Notes: generated by a model not told the origin, from the sequence alone. 64,000 nt of DNA from Pseudomonas brassicacearum subsp. neoaurantiaca (GCF_013608025.1 NZ_VDLV01000026.1:1-64000); one strand, 5' to 3'; shown: positions 26,299 to 35,861, counted from the stretch's first letter. Program-made: numbers and translations.

Positions 26299-28123
26299 TG
26301 ACCTGCCCAACGCCAACGCGTCGGCCCCATCGCCTATCGATCGGTTGAGCTGGGCAGAAATCCGTCGCCTGGCCCTAAAACATAAAAAAGCCCTCTGGAT
26401 CGCCAATGGCGTGGCCGTGCTGGCCACCTTGTGCAGCGTACCCATCCCGTTGCTGTTGCCACTGTTGGTGGATGAGGTGCTGCTGGGCCACGGCGATGCG
26501 GCGTTGAAGGTCATGAATCTCGCCCTGCCGGCTGCTTGGCAAAGTGCTGCCGGCTACATCGGTCTGATGCTGTTGGTCACCCTGGCGCTGCGCTGCTGCG
26601 CCTTGGTGTTCAACGTGCTGCAGGCGCGCCTGTTCGCCAGCCTGGCCAAGGACATCGTCTATCGCGTCCGCATCCGGCTGATCGAACGCCTCAAGCGAAT
26701 TTCATTGAAGGAATACGAAAGCCTGGGCAGCGGTACCGTGACCACGCACCTGGTGACCGATCTGGACACCCTCGACAAGTTTGTGGGCGAAACCCTTAGT
26801 CGCTTCCTGGTCGCCATGCTGACGCTAGTGGGCACTGCCAGCATCCTGATGTGGATGCACTGGAAGCTGGCGCTGCTGATCCTGTTGTTCAACCCATTGG
26901 TGATCTACGCCACGGTGCAGTTGGGCAAACGGGTCAAGCACCTGAAGAAACTCGAGAACGACAGCACCTCGCGCTTCACCCAGGCCCTGACCGAAACCCT
27001 GGACGCGATACAGGAAGTGCGCGCCGGGAATCGCCAGGGTTTTTTCCTCGGGCGGCTGGGGATGCGCGCCAGGGAAGTGCGTGATTACGCGGTAAATTCG
27101 CAGTGGAAAACCGACGCCTCGAACCGTGCCAGCGGCCTGTTGTTCCAGTTCGGCATCGATATCTTTCGCGCCGCGGCCATGCTAACCGTGCTGTTTTCCG
27201 ACCTGTCCATCGGCCAGATGTTGGCGGTGTTCAGCTACTTATGGTTCATGATTGGTCCGGTCGAGCAACTGCTGAACCTGCAATACGCCTTTTACGCAGC
27301 GGGCGGAGCCCTGAACCGTATCAACGAACTGCTGGCCCGGGCCGATGAGCCTCGCTACAGCGGCGGCGTCGACCCGTTCAAGGGGCGTGACACCGTCGGT
27401 ATCGATATTCAAGGACTCAGGTTCGGCTATGGCGAGGAGATGGTTCTCAATCAATTGAACCTGTCCATTGCGCCGGGTGAGAAGGTCGCTATCGTTGGCG
27501 CCAGCGGTGGCGGTAAAAGCACGTTGGTGCAACTGCTGTTGGGGCTCTATACCCCCCAGGCTGGCCGTATCCGCTTTGGTGGTGCGACGCAGCAGGAAAT
27601 CGGCCTCGAAACCATCCGCGAAAACGTCGCGGTGGTGCTCCAGCATCCGGCGCTCTTCAACGACACGGTGCGGGCCAACCTTTCCATGGGTCGCGACTGC
27701 AGTGACGAGGCCTGCTGGCGGGCATTGGAAATTGCCCAGCTCGACGCCACGGTACGAGCGCTTCCCGCGGGTTTGGAGAGTGTTGTCGGACGTTCCGGAG
27801 TCAGGCTTTCGGGCGGGCAGCGCCAGCGACTGGCTATCGCCCGCATGATACTGGCCGATCCACGGGTGGTGATTCTCGACGAAGCGACATCGGCGCTGGA
27901 CGCCGCCACCGAGTACAACCTTCATCAAGCAATGGCGCGGTTCCTGAATGGGCGTACCACTTTGATCATCGCCCATCGGTTGTCGGCGGTGAAACAGGCG
28001 GACCGAGTATTGGTATTCGACGGCGGGCAAATCGCTGAAGACGGCGACCATTTGCAACTGATTGCCGAGGGCGGTTTGTACGCAAGGCTCTACGGTCATT
28101 TGCAACAAATACAGCGACCTTGA
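26291..28123 (+). CDS. ABC exporter, fused permease and ATPase
   Basis: 610 residues from the GTG at 26291 (GGAG ten bases upstream), inside the end of the DsbA-like gene. Six membrane helices (~residues 35-315, ABC type-1 fold) precede an ATPase with Walker A GASGGGKST (~residues 404-412), signature LSGGQRQR, Walker B VVILDEATSALD and the switch His in IIAHRLSA. It is a half-transporter that should form homodimers and export lipids, peptides or drugs (MsbA-like). The cargo cannot be told. The GTG start and overlap suggest translational coupling to the DsbA-like gene. Confidence 0.88.
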   Translation: MPDDLPNANASAPSPIDRLSWAEIRRLALKHKKALWIANGVAVLATLCSVPIPLLLPLLVDEVLLGHGDAALKVMNLALPAAWQSAAGYIGLMLLVTLALRCCALVFNVLQARLFASLAKDIVYRVRIRLIERLKRISLKEYESLGSGTVTTHLVTDLDTLDKFVGETLSRFLVAMLTLVGTASILMWMHWKLALLILLFNPLVIYATVQLGKRVKHLKKLENDSTSRFTQALTETLDAIQEVRAGNRQGFFLGRLGMRAREVRDYAVNSQWKTDASNRASGLLFQFGIDIFRAAAMLTVLFSDLSIGQMLAVFSYLWFMIGPVEQLLNLQYAFYAAGGALNRINELLARADEPRYSGGVDPFKGRDTVGIDIQGLRFGYGEEMVLNQLNLSIAPGEKVAIVGASGGGKSTLVQLLLGLYTPQAGRIRFGGATQQEIGLETIRENVAVVLQHPALFNDTVRANLSMGRDCSDEACWRALEIAQLDATVRALPAGLESVVGRSGVRLSGGQRQRLAIARMILADPRVVILDEATSALDAATEYNLHQAMARFLNGRTTLIIAHRLSAVKQADRVLVFDGGQIAEDGDHLQLIAEGGLYARLYGHLQQIQRP

Positions 28124-28313
28124 GTTTCCTGCGATTTTCTGTGCTTAGTATCGGAAAAAAATCAGCCAAATCCCCCGATTTTGCCAAATCTCCACCTAAA
28201 GCCAGGCGATCCGATCATCCCTTCATTCGAAGGATTGAAAACTAGCCTAGGCTGTGGAATCAGGAGCGGAATTCTCGCGGGTGCTCAATGGCAATGCCTG
28301 TACAAGGGACCTC

Positions 28314-30773
28314 ATGAAGCAAAAGCGGACTCTCGGAACGCCACGGTTGTTGGGCATCGTCTGGCCTTTTATTGCCGTTGTGCTATTTCAAGCCTTGCTT
28401 GGAGGCGTCAGTCTTTACGTATTGTCGGCAGTTCGCGGTTATGTGGCAGGGGAAAGCCTTTGGTCCAAGGGCCAGAAAGACGCCATTTATTACCTCAATC
28501 TCTACGCCGACAGCCGCGACGAGGCGATCTTTCGCAAATACCAGCAAGCCATCGCCGTGCCCGAGGGCGGCCACGAGCTGCGGGTAGCACTGGATCGTCA
28601 GCCGCCTGATCTCGAGGCCGCGCGGGCCGGGATTCTCAAGGGTGGCAACCATCCCGACGACGTAGCCAGCGTCATCTGGCTATATCTCAATTTCCGTCAT
28701 TTCAGCTATCTGGAAGAAGCCATTGACCTCTGGACGGTGGGGGATGGCTACCTGATAGAACTGAACAACGTCGCCCGGCAGATGCACGCCGACATCAGCA
28801 CCGGCCAGGCTTCGGAAACGGACATCCGTGGCTGGAAGGCGCAGATTTTTGCCATCAACGATTCCGTAACCCCAGCCGCGAAGGCTTTCAGCGATGCCTT
28901 GGGCGAGGGGTCGCGTTTTATCCTGCGCTTGTTGCTGGTGACCAACTTCGCCACGGCACTTGGGTTGATTGTCCTCGCGTTGTTGCGCACCCATAAGCTG
29001 CTGGCCCAGCGGCAGGTCTTCGCCAATGCGCTTCAATTGGAGAAGGAACGGGCCCAGATCACCTTGCAATCGATTGGCGACGGCGTGATCACCACCGACG
29101 TCGAGGGCGCCATTGCCTACATGAACCCCGCCGCGGAAGCGATGACCCACTGGAAAGCCGAGCACGCCACGGGGCTTCCCCTGGCGGCGTTGTTCAATCT
29201 GCTCGACGACAATGCCCAGACTGAAGGGCTGACCTTGATCGAGCATATCCTGAGCGGACGGTTGGGTGGCGGCAGCGAGCACTCCAAGTTGATCCAGCGT
29301 CTGGACGGCAGCACGGTGTCGGTCACCCTGGTGGGGGCGCCGATCCGCCACGCTGGCAAGGTCAGTGGCGCGGTGCTGGTGCTGCACGACATGACCCAGG
29401 AACGCCAGTACATTGCCAATCTGTCCTGGCAGGCCACTCACGATGCCTTGACCGGCCTGGCGAACCGCCGCGAATTCGAATACCGCCTCGAGCAAGCCCT
29501 GCATAACCTGACCCGCCAGGTCGGGCGCCACGCCCTTATGTTTCTCGACCTGGATCAATTCAAGCTGGTCAACGACACCTGTGGCCATGCTGCCGGTGAC
29601 GAGTTGTTGCGACATATCTGCGCCTTGCTGCAATCGGGTTTGCGGGAAAACGACACGCTGGCGCGATTGGGCGGCGATGAGTTCGGCATTCTGTTGGAAA
29701 ACTGCTCGCCGGAGGCCGCGGAGAAAATTGCCGAAGGCCTGCGTCAGACCGTGCAGAACCTGCATTTCGTGTGGAAAGGCCGGCCATTCGTGACCACCGT
29801 GAGCATCGGCCTGGTGCATATCGCCCAGAGCCCGACGACGCTGGAAGCCTCCCTGCGTGCCGCCGACATGGCCTGCTACATGGCCAAGGAAAAGGGACGC
29901 AACCGAGTCCAGGTCTATCATGCCGACGACTCGGAGTTATCCCTGCGCTTCGGCGAGATGGCCTGGGTGCAGCGCTTGCACATGGCCCTGGAGGAAAACC
30001 GTTTCTGCCTTTACGCCCAGGAGATCGCGGCATTGGGTCCGGGGGATCATGGCGGTGGGCATATCGAAATACTGCTGCGCCTGCATGACGAGGCCGGGCG
30101 GATGATTCTGCCTGACAGCTTCATTCCGGCGGCGGAACGCTATGGTTTGATGACTTCCCTGGACCGATGGGTGGTGGAGAACGTCTTTAAGATCATTCGC
30201 CAATGCCTGAACGAATCCCGGCAAGGCCCGTTGGCGATGTGTGCGATTAATCTGTCAGGCACTACTATAGGAGATCAGGCGTTCCTGGACTTCTTGCGTA
30301 AACAGTTCGCGGCGTACTCGATCCCGCCGGAAATGATTTGTTTTGAAATTACCGAGACCAGCGCCATTTCGAATCTGGGTAGCGCGATCCGCTTTATCAA
30401 TGAACTCAAAGGTTTGGGCTGTTATTTTTCGCTGGACGACTTTTGTGCCGGAATGTCTTCATTCGCTTACTTGAAACATTTACCTGTAGACTTCTTGAAG
30501 ATCGACGGGAGTTTCGTAAAGGATATGCTGGACGACCCGATCAACCGGGCAATGGTCGAAGTGATTAATCATATCGGCCACGTCATGGGTAAGCGTACGA
30601 TTGCCGAGTTTGTTGAAACGGCCCAGATCGAGCAGGCATTGTTGGAAATCGGCGTGGATTACGCTCAGGGGTATGTCATCGAGCGACCACAAATGTTTAC
30701 CTGTGACACGTTGCAATGTAGGCCGGCCAGGCCTCAGCCGTTGTTGTTCAAGGCCCCCGGCACGTTCCGCTGA
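28314..30773 (+). CDS. rbdA: c-di-GMP phosphodiesterase/GGDEF regulator RbdA
   Basis: 819 residues from ATG 28314 (AAGGGA upstream). It has a membrane segment (~residues 12-34), a periplasmic sensor domain, a second membrane helix (~residues 207-228), a PAS domain (~240-360), a GGDEF domain with intact GGDEF 453-457 and its RxxD inhibitory site (REND), and an EAL domain. The EAL box reads EIL (E585) but the Asn, Glu, Asp-Asp, Lys, Glu and Gln ligands (INLSG, EITET, LDDF, LKIDG, AEFVE, QGY) are kept; the usual DDFG is DDFC. Domains and gene order fit P. aeruginosa RbdA (PA0861), a biofilm-dispersal phosphodiesterase. Confidence 0.85.
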   Translation: MKQKRTLGTPRLLGIVWPFIAVVLFQALLGGVSLYVLSAVRGYVAGESLWSKGQKDAIYYLNLYADSRDEAIFRKYQQAIAVPEGGHELRVALDRQPPDLEAARAGILKGGNHPDDVASVIWLYLNFRHFSYLEEAIDLWTVGDGYLIELNNVARQMHADISTGQASETDIRGWKAQIFAINDSVTPAAKAFSDALGEGSRFILRLLLVTNFATALGLIVLALLRTHKLLAQRQVFANALQLEKERAQITLQSIGDGVITTDVEGAIAYMNPAAEAMTHWKAEHATGLPLAALFNLLDDNAQTEGLTLIEHILSGRLGGGSEHSKLIQRLDGSTVSVTLVGAPIRHAGKVSGAVLVLHDMTQERQYIANLSWQATHDALTGLANRREFEYRLEQALHNLTRQVGRHALMFLDLDQFKLVNDTCGHAAGDELLRHICALLQSGLRENDTLARLGGDEFGILLENCSPEAAEKIAEGLRQTVQNLHFVWKGRPFVTTVSIGLVHIAQSPTTLEASLRAADMACYMAKEKGRNRVQVYHADDSELSLRFGEMAWVQRLHMALEENRFCLYAQEIAALGPGDHGGGHIEILLRLHDEAGRMILPDSFIPAAERYGLMTSLDRWVVENVFKIIRQCLNESRQGPLAMCAINLSGTTIGDQAFLDFLRKQFAAYSIPPEMICFEITETSAISNLGSAIRFINELKGLGCYFSLDDFCAGMSSFAYLKHLPVDFLKIDGSFVKDMLDDPINRAMVEVINHIGHVMGKRTIAEFVETAQIEQALLEIGVDYAQGYVIERPQMFTCDTLQCRPARPQPLLFKAPGTFR

Positions 30774-30819
30774 AACTCTTGTTGATCCGCAGAAAATCAC
30801 AATCAAAAGGAGCCCGACA

Positions 30820-31623
30820 GTGATCGACACATTCAACCGAACAGGCCCGCTCATGGACGCCAAGAGCTATCCGCAATGGGCACAGCAGCTCATTGCAGAT
30901 TGCGGCGAGAGCAAACGCCGGGTTGTAGAACACGAGCTGTATCAACGCATGCGCGACAACAAGCTCAGCGCCAAGACCATGCGCCACTACCTGATCGGTG
31001 GTTGGCCCGTCGTCGAACAGTTCGCCTTGTACATGGCACAAAACCTCACCAAGACCCGCTTTGCCCGCCATCCCGGCGAGGACATGGCGCGTCGCTGGCT
31101 GATGCGCAACATTCGTGTCGAACTCAATCATGCCGATTATTGGGTGAACTGGAGCGCCGCTCATGGCGTGACACTCGAAGATCTGCAGGCGCAGCAGGTG
31201 CCACCTGAGCTGCATGCGCTGAGTCATTGGTGCTGGCACACCAGCTCGGCGGACTCGTTGATCGTGGCGATTGCCGCGACCAACTACGCCATCGAGGGCG
31301 CGACCGGGGAGTGGTCGGCGGTGGTCTGTTCCAGTGGCGTCTATGCCGCGGCATTCGCCGAGGAAGACCGCAAGCGGGCCATGAAGTGGCTGAAGATGCA
31401 TGCCCAGTACGACGATGCCCACCCTTGGGAAGCGCTGGAAATCATCTGCACCCTGGCCGGCATGAATCCGAGCAAGTCGCTGCAGATGGAACTGCGCCAG
31501 GCCGTCTGCAAAAGCTATGACTATATGTATCTGTTCCTGGAGCGATGCATGCAGCTGGAGCATTCGGGCGTCGTAGAGAAAACCGCGCCCAGCCGTGAAC
31601 GCCTGGCGTTGGCGAGTAGCTGA
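30820..31623 (+). CDS. undA: Medium-chain fatty acid decarboxylase, 1-undecene-forming (UndA-like)
   Basis: 267 residues from the GTG at 30820, which has AAAAGGAG seven bases upstream (an internal ATG at 30853 lacks one). A heme-oxygenase-like diiron fold is indicated by E66 in PVVEQF, E101/H104 in VELNH, E159 in YAIEG and H194...D198...H201 in HAQYDDAH. Positions 101, 104, 159 and 194 equal the ligand numbers I recall for UndA of P. fluorescens Pf-5, an oxygen-dependent enzyme that converts dodecanoic acid to 1-undecene. Such genes are commonly labelled TenA-family regulator; no DNA-binding domain is seen here. It lies 46 bases after rbdA. Confidence 0.85.
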   Translation: MIDTFNRTGPLMDAKSYPQWAQQLIADCGESKRRVVEHELYQRMRDNKLSAKTMRHYLIGGWPVVEQFALYMAQNLTKTRFARHPGEDMARRWLMRNIRVELNHADYWVNWSAAHGVTLEDLQAQQVPPELHALSHWCWHTSSADSLIVAIAATNYAIEGATGEWSAVVCSSGVYAAAFAEEDRKRAMKWLKMHAQYDDAHPWEALEIICTLAGMNPSKSLQMELRQAVCKSYDYMYLFLERCMQLEHSGVVEKTAPSRERLALASS

Positions 31624-31640
31624 TCCCCAATAGCTTGACC

Positions 31641-32204
31641 CTGTGGGAGCGAGCTTGCTCGCGAAAGCGGTCTGACCATCAACCTTGCGTTGACTGATCT
31701 GGCCTCTTCGCGAGCAAGCTCGCTCCCACATTGGTTTTGTGGTGACCGTGAGTTTCAAGTGCACCGCCATTCCTTGTGGGAGCGAGCTTGCTCGCGAAAG
31801 CGGTCTAACCATCAACCTTGCGTTGACTGATCTGGCCTCTTCGCGAGCAAGCTCGCTCCCACATTGGTTTTGTGGTGACCGTGAGTTTCAAGTGCACCGC
31901 CATTCCCTTGTGGGAGCGAGCTTGCTCGCGAAAGCGGTCTGACCATCAACCTTGCGTTGACTGATCTGGCCCTTTCGCGAGCAAGCTCGCTCCCACATTG
32001 GTTTTGTGGTGGCCGGAAGTTTCAAGCGCAGCGCCAATCCCTTGTGGGAGCGAGCTTGCTCGCGAAAGCGGTCTGACTGTCGACCTTGTGTTGACTGATC
32101 TGGCCCTTTCGCGAGCAAGCTCGCTCCCACATTGGTTTTTGTGGAGTCCAGAAATTCCAAGTCTGCCGCAGATCCCTTGTGGGAGCGAGCCTGCTCGCGA
32201 AGGC
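31641..32204. repeat. Tandem array of 134-bp units built on REP type B pairs
   Basis: The type B arm GTGGGAGCGAGCTTGCTCGC starts at 31643, 31776, 31910, 32044 and 32179, a spacing of 133-135 bases. Between them lies the same ~110-base text (the inverted arm, then TGGTTTTGTGGTGACCG and a CACCGCCATTCC-like end). Units 1-3 are nearly identical; unit 4 has more changes; the fifth is a lone arm. The array fills the 597-base gap between undA and the convergent GGDEF gene. Confidence 0.93.
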
Positions 32205-32220
32205 GAGGGTTCGGCGTGCC

Positions 32221-33147
32221 TCAGCCCGCCATGGTCAGCCGATTCCGGCCCTCGCGCTTGGCCACGTACAGCGCACTGTCGGCTCGACGCACCAGGCTTT
32301 CGGCCGACTCGCCCGGAAGCAATGTCGCGCATCCGAGGCTGACGGTCAGTTCGATCCTCGTTCCACCGGCGAAATAGTCCTGGGTCTGGGCGGCATAACG
32401 CAGCCGTTCACCAACCATGGCCGCGGCATCCCGGCTGGTGTTGGCCAGCAGGATCAGGAACTCTTCGCCGCCAAACCGGAACACCATGTCGACATTGCGC
32501 AGTTGGTTCTTGATCGAGTCGGCAACGGCCTTGAGCACTTCGTCGCCGACACCGTGTCCGTGAGTGTCATTGATCCGCTTGAAATGGTCGATGTCCAGCA
32601 TCAACAGCGAGAGTGGCTGCATGTGACGCCTGGCCATGTCGATCTCACGTTCCAGCGTCTGGTCCATGGCGATACGGTTGCCCGTGCCAGTCAGCGGATC
32701 GCGCAGGGCGCTTTGCGTGGCGGCGCGATAGAGCAAGGCGTTGCGCAGCGGGAAAAACAGTGTGGAGAGTATCGACTCCAGATCGCTCTGCTCCGAATTG
32801 GCGAAGCGCTGGTTGCGGCGGAACACCAGTTCACCCAAATGTTCGCCTTCATGGCTAAGGTTGTAACTGAGGCTGTGATGCCCGCGCTGGCCGAATTCGA
32901 GGCGCAGGTCGCTGGGTTTGTGCTGGTAGGCCAACGCATCCAGGGGTACCAGCCGTTGCACTTCGCGGAAGAACAGGCCGAGGATCCGCTGCGGCTCCAG
33001 GGTGGTCTGCAACTGCTGGCTCAATTGCTGGCGCAGTTGGGAAAGGCTGACCGGCCGCGCGACGAGCGGCGACGGCTGGGCAAGGCCCAGGCGCTGCAGC
33101 TTGGCGCTGTCAAAGTCGATCGCATTGGTCTGCGTGGGCGTTTTCAT
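32221..33147 (-). CDS. Diguanylate cyclase (soluble, GGEEF)
   Basis: 308 residues from the ATG at 33147 (an upstream in-frame ATG at 33198 adds a non-conserved stretch). The N-terminal ~140 residues look like a GAF-type sensing module (VPLDALAYQHKPSD...). The C-terminal GGDEF domain has RFGGEEF (226-230), the substrate pattern LDIDHFKRINDTHGH, and a complete inhibitory site RNVD (217-220). It should therefore make c-di-GMP with product feedback. No membrane segments are seen. Position and domain layout fit the PA3177-type gene of P. aeruginosa, as recalled. It converges on the repeat array. Confidence 0.88.
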   Translation of the reverse strand: MKTPTQTNAIDFDSAKLQRLGLAQPSPLVARPVSLSQLRQQLSQQLQTTLEPQRILGLFFREVQRLVPLDALAYQHKPSDLRLEFGQRGHHSLSYNLSHEGEHLGELVFRRNQRFANSEQSDLESILSTLFFPLRNALLYRAATQSALRDPLTGTGNRIAMDQTLEREIDMARRHMQPLSLLMLDIDHFKRINDTHGHGVGDEVLKAVADSIKNQLRNVDMVFRFGGEEFLILLANTSRDAAAMVGERLRYAAQTQDYFAGGTRIELTVSLGCATLLPGESAESLVRRADSALYVAKREGRNRLTMAG

Positions 33148-33503
33148 ATGGCGTGAGCCCCTAACTGAGTCGATCCTGGCCGGCGGGTGAAGCGGCACTG
33201 GGCTACGCGTCGTACTGATCCATCAGTCCCGAGGGACATTGATTTGAGTTTAGTCCGCTTTCTCTGGCTGGCGGCTACCCGTTTCAATGTCACTGCTCGC
33301 CGGTCATGGCGTGCTGGAAATGTTTAGAGCGAAAGTCGTGCCATTCGGTTCACCTGGATAAAACCTGGCGTTAAATCAATAGGTTGTGGTCAGGAGTCGG
33401 TTGGCGGACGTGCAACTGGCGACGAGGTCTTGGCGCTTCGTTTGGGCGGGGTATCGAAAACATTGCGCCGCGACGGTAAACCGCCGCGACGAGAGGAGGG
33501 CAG
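33148..33503. other. Intergenic region without recognised gene
   Basis: About 356 bases between the GGDEF and yciK-like genes (both minus strand). No conserved frame is visible. A 9-base direct repeat CGCCGCGAC occurs twice (near 33467 and 33483) just past the yciK-like stop. The GGDEF promoter should lie here, reading leftwards, but no clear hexamers were found. Confidence 0.5.
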
Positions 33504-34244
33504 TTATTGCGCGTTGAACGCCTGGCCGTTGACGCCTTGGCTGTCCGGTCCCATGAGGTAGAGGTAGACGGGCATGATCTCCTCGGGCGTCGGGTTGTTG
33601 AGCGGGTTCTCCCCAGGATAGGCCTGGGCCCGCATGCTGGTGCGGGTGGCGCCGGGGTTGATGCTGTTGGAGCGCACTGGCGCAACGGTGTCGACTTCGT
33701 CGGCGAGGGTCTGCATCAGCCCTTCGGTGGCGAACTTGGAGACGCCATAGGCGCCCCAATACGCCCGGCCCTTGCGCCCGACGCTGCTGGAGGTGAACAC
33801 CACGGACGCGTCCTTGGACAGCTTCAGCAGTGGCAGCAGGGTACTGGTGAGCATGAACATGGCGTTGACGTTTACGTGCATCACGCGCATGAAATTCTCA
33901 CCGGACAACTGCTCTAGCGGCGTGCGTGGGCCGATGATCGAGGCGTTGTGCAGCAGGCCGTCGAGGTGGCCGAACTCGGTCTCGATCATGGCGGCCAGTT
34001 CATCGTACTGATGGGGCAGCGCGGTTTCGAGGTTGAAGGGGATCACCGCCGGCTGCGGATGACCGGCCGCTTCGATTTCATCGTAGACCTGGGTCAGATT
34101 GGCCTCGGTCTTGCCCAATAACAGCACGGTGGCGCCATGGGCCGCGTAAGCCTTGGCGGCAGCGGCGCCGATACCGCGGCCGGCACCGGTGACCAGGATG
34201 ATCCGGCCTTCGAGCAGGTCGGGGCGGGCGGAGTAGTCGAACAT
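33504..34244 (-). CDS. YciK family short-chain oxidoreductase
   Basis: 246 residues with the NAD(P) loop TGAGRGIG (~residues 19-26), LLHNASIIGP, a catalytic Ser region (VVFTSSSVGRKG) and YGVSKFA (catalytic Tyr-Lys, ~residues 161-165). The start MFDYSARPDLLEGRIILVTG and the C-terminal MGPDSQGVNGQAFNAQ are typical of the YciK family. The substrate is unknown. In Pseudomonas it sits next to mupP and ubiG, as here, although a REP pair intervenes, so co-expression from the ubiG side is likely. Confidence 0.88.
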   Translation of the reverse strand: MFDYSARPDLLEGRIILVTGAGRGIGAAAAKAYAAHGATVLLLGKTEANLTQVYDEIEAAGHPQPAVIPFNLETALPHQYDELAAMIETEFGHLDGLLHNASIIGPRTPLEQLSGENFMRVMHVNVNAMFMLTSTLLPLLKLSKDASVVFTSSSVGRKGRAYWGAYGVSKFATEGLMQTLADEVDTVAPVRSNSINPGATRTSMRAQAYPGENPLNNPTPEEIMPVYLYLMGPDSQGVNGQAFNAQ

Positions 34245-34307
34245 AAAGAAACCTCAACAAATAAGCGGCACGGTTCTGTGCGGGCAGAGCAGTCATGGTC
34301 AGGAGCT

Positions 34308-34411
34308 TTTGTGGCGAGGGAGCTTGCTCCCGCTGGAGCGCGAAGCGGTCCCCCTGGGCTAATCGGCGTCGACTTCGTCGCCGAGCGGGAGCAAGCTCCC
34401 TCGCCACAAAA
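34308..34411. repeat. REP inverted pair, type A
   Basis: CTTTTGTGGCGAGGGAGCTT at 34306-34325 and its exact inverted copy ending at 34411 sit between the yciK-like gene and mupP. Confidence 0.92.
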
Positions 34412-34426
34412 GCGGTCTCGCCGAAT

Positions 34427-35098
34427 TCAGCAACTGCACAGCGCGTTATCCAGCACTTCACGCAGGGCCAGGGGATGGTCGATCACCACATCCGCGCCCC
34501 AGTGCTTTGGGTTGTCGTCCGGATGGATATAGCCGTAGGTCACCGCGCAGGTTTTGGTGCCGGCGCTGCGGCCGGACTCGATGTCCCGCAGGTCATCGCC
34601 GACGAACAGCACGCTGGCCGGGTCCAGGTCGAGCATCTTGCACGCGAGGATCAACGGTTCGGGGTCTGGCTTGCTGTTTTTCACATGGTCAGGGCAGATC
34701 AGCACTTTTGAACGCTCGGCCAGACCCAGTTGCTGCATGATCGGCTCGGCAAAACGTACCGGCTTGTTGGTGACCACGCCCCAGATGAGGTTTGCCGCCT
34801 CGATGTCGGCCAACACTTCGGCCATGCCATCGAACAAATGGCTGTGGACCGCGCAACCCTTGAGGTAGCGATCGAGAAATTCCTGGCGCAGTTCCTCGAA
34901 CCCCGGTGATTCCGGGTCCATCGAGAACGTCACCGCGACCATCGCCCGGGCACCGCCGGAGATTTCGTCGCGGATGTGCTGGGTGTTCATCGGCGGCAGG
35001 CCACGGTCGGCGCGCATGGCCTGGCAGATGGCGATGAAGTCTGGCGCGGTGTCGAGCAGCGTGCCGTCCATGTCGAAGAGAACCGCTTTGAGACGCAT
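34427..35098 (-). CDS. mupP: N-acetylmuramic acid 6-phosphate phosphatase MupP (HAD family)
   Basis: 223 residues. The HAD motifs are present: [10 protein letters not shown] (~residues 8-17, nucleophile Asp), GVVTNKP (motif II), and [12 protein letters not shown] (motif IV) near residue 168. It was long named phosphoglycolate phosphatase, but in Pseudomonas the gene beside ubiG is known as MupP, which dephosphorylates MurNAc-6-P in the cell-wall recycling pathway that bypasses de novo UDP-MurNAc synthesis (fosfomycin tolerance). The gene order yciK-mupP-ubiG supports this reading. It starts four bases after the ubiG stop. Confidence 0.88.
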   Translation of the reverse strand: MRLKAVLFDMDGTLLDTAPDFIAICQAMRADRGLPPMNTQHIRDEISGGARAMVAVTFSMDPESPGFEELRQEFLDRYLKGCAVHSHLFDGMAEVLADIEAANLIWGVVTNKPVRFAEPIMQQLGLAERSKVLICPDHVKNSKPDPEPLILACKMLDLDPASVLFVGDDLRDIESGRSAGTKTCAVTYGYIHPDDNPKHWGADVVIDHPLALREVLDNALCSC

Positions 35099-35102
35099 CG
35101 AC

Positions 35103-35801
35103 TTATTCCTCGCGCAGGGTCTGGATCATGTAGTTGACGTCAACGTCGGCGGCCAGCTTGTAGTGCTTGGTCAGCGGGTTGTAAGTCAGGCCAATGATGT
35201 CCTTGACGGTCAACCCGGCCATGCGGCTCCAGGCGCCGAGTTCGGAAGGCCGGATGAATTTCTTGAAGTCGTGGGTGCCGCGTGGCAGCAGCTTCATGAT
35301 GTATTCGGCGCCGATGATCGCGAACAGGTACGCCTTCGGGTTGCGGTTGATGGTGGAGAAAAACACCTGGCCACCTGGCTTGACCATCTGGAAGCAGGCG
35401 CGGATGACCGACGAAGGGTCTGGCACGTGCTCCAGCATCTCCAGGCAGGTGACGACGTCGAACTGCCCGGGCATTTCCTCGGCCAGGGCTTCGGCAGTGA
35501 TCTGCCGATATTCCACGCTGACGCCGGACTCCAGTTGATGCAATTGCGCAACCGCCAGCGGCGCCTCGCCCATGTCGATGCCCATGACCGTGGCGCCGCG
35601 CAGGGCCATGGCTTCACTGAGGATGCCGCCACCACAACCGACATCGAGGACCTTCTTGCCGGCCAGGCTGACCCGCTCGTCAATCCAGTTGACCCGCAGC
35701 GGGTTGATGTCGTGCAGCGGTTTGAATTCGCTCTCGCGGTCCCACCAGCGATGGGCCAGGGCTTCGAACTTGGCAATTTCAGCGTGGTCGACGTTGCTCA
35801 T
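35103..35801 (-). CDS. ubiG: Ubiquinone biosynthesis O-methyltransferase UbiG
   Basis: 232 residues. It has the AdoMet motif [16 protein letters not shown] (~residues 51-66), the [10 protein letters not shown] acidic strand, and the characteristic [21 protein letters not shown] opening and [12 protein letters not shown] segment of UbiG. It methylates both hydroxyl groups introduced into the ubiquinone ring. Length is normal. It heads a minus-strand pair with mupP and is separated from mtaD by about 60 bases. Confidence 0.95.
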   Translation of the reverse strand: MSNVDHAEIAKFEALAHRWWDRESEFKPLHDINPLRVNWIDERVSLAGKKVLDVGCGGGILSEAMALRGATVMGIDMGEAPLAVAQLHQLESGVSVEYRQITAEALAEEMPGQFDVVTCLEMLEHVPDPSSVIRACFQMVKPGGQVFFSTINRNPKAYLFAIIGAEYIMKLLPRGTHDFKKFIRPSELGAWSRMAGLTVKDIIGLTYNPLTKHYKLAADVDVNYMIQTLREE

Positions 35802-35861
35802 GTGCAGATCCTCGAAAAACTTGAAAAATCAGTGACCCCGAGCCGTGGCTCAAGGGGCGTG

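Noticed and set aside
30820..31623. TenA thiaminase or transcriptional regulator
   Set aside because: No thi genes nearby and no DNA-binding domain; the diiron ligand pattern fits UndA better.
31641..32204. CRISPR array
   Set aside because: The unit is 134 bases with near-identical spacers and internal palindromes, and no cas genes are near; it is amplified REP DNA.
31739..32377. Several short open frames in the repeat array (ASSLP, CGSELARE-type peptides)
   Set aside because: They are translations of the palindrome itself and recur at every type B repeat in the window.
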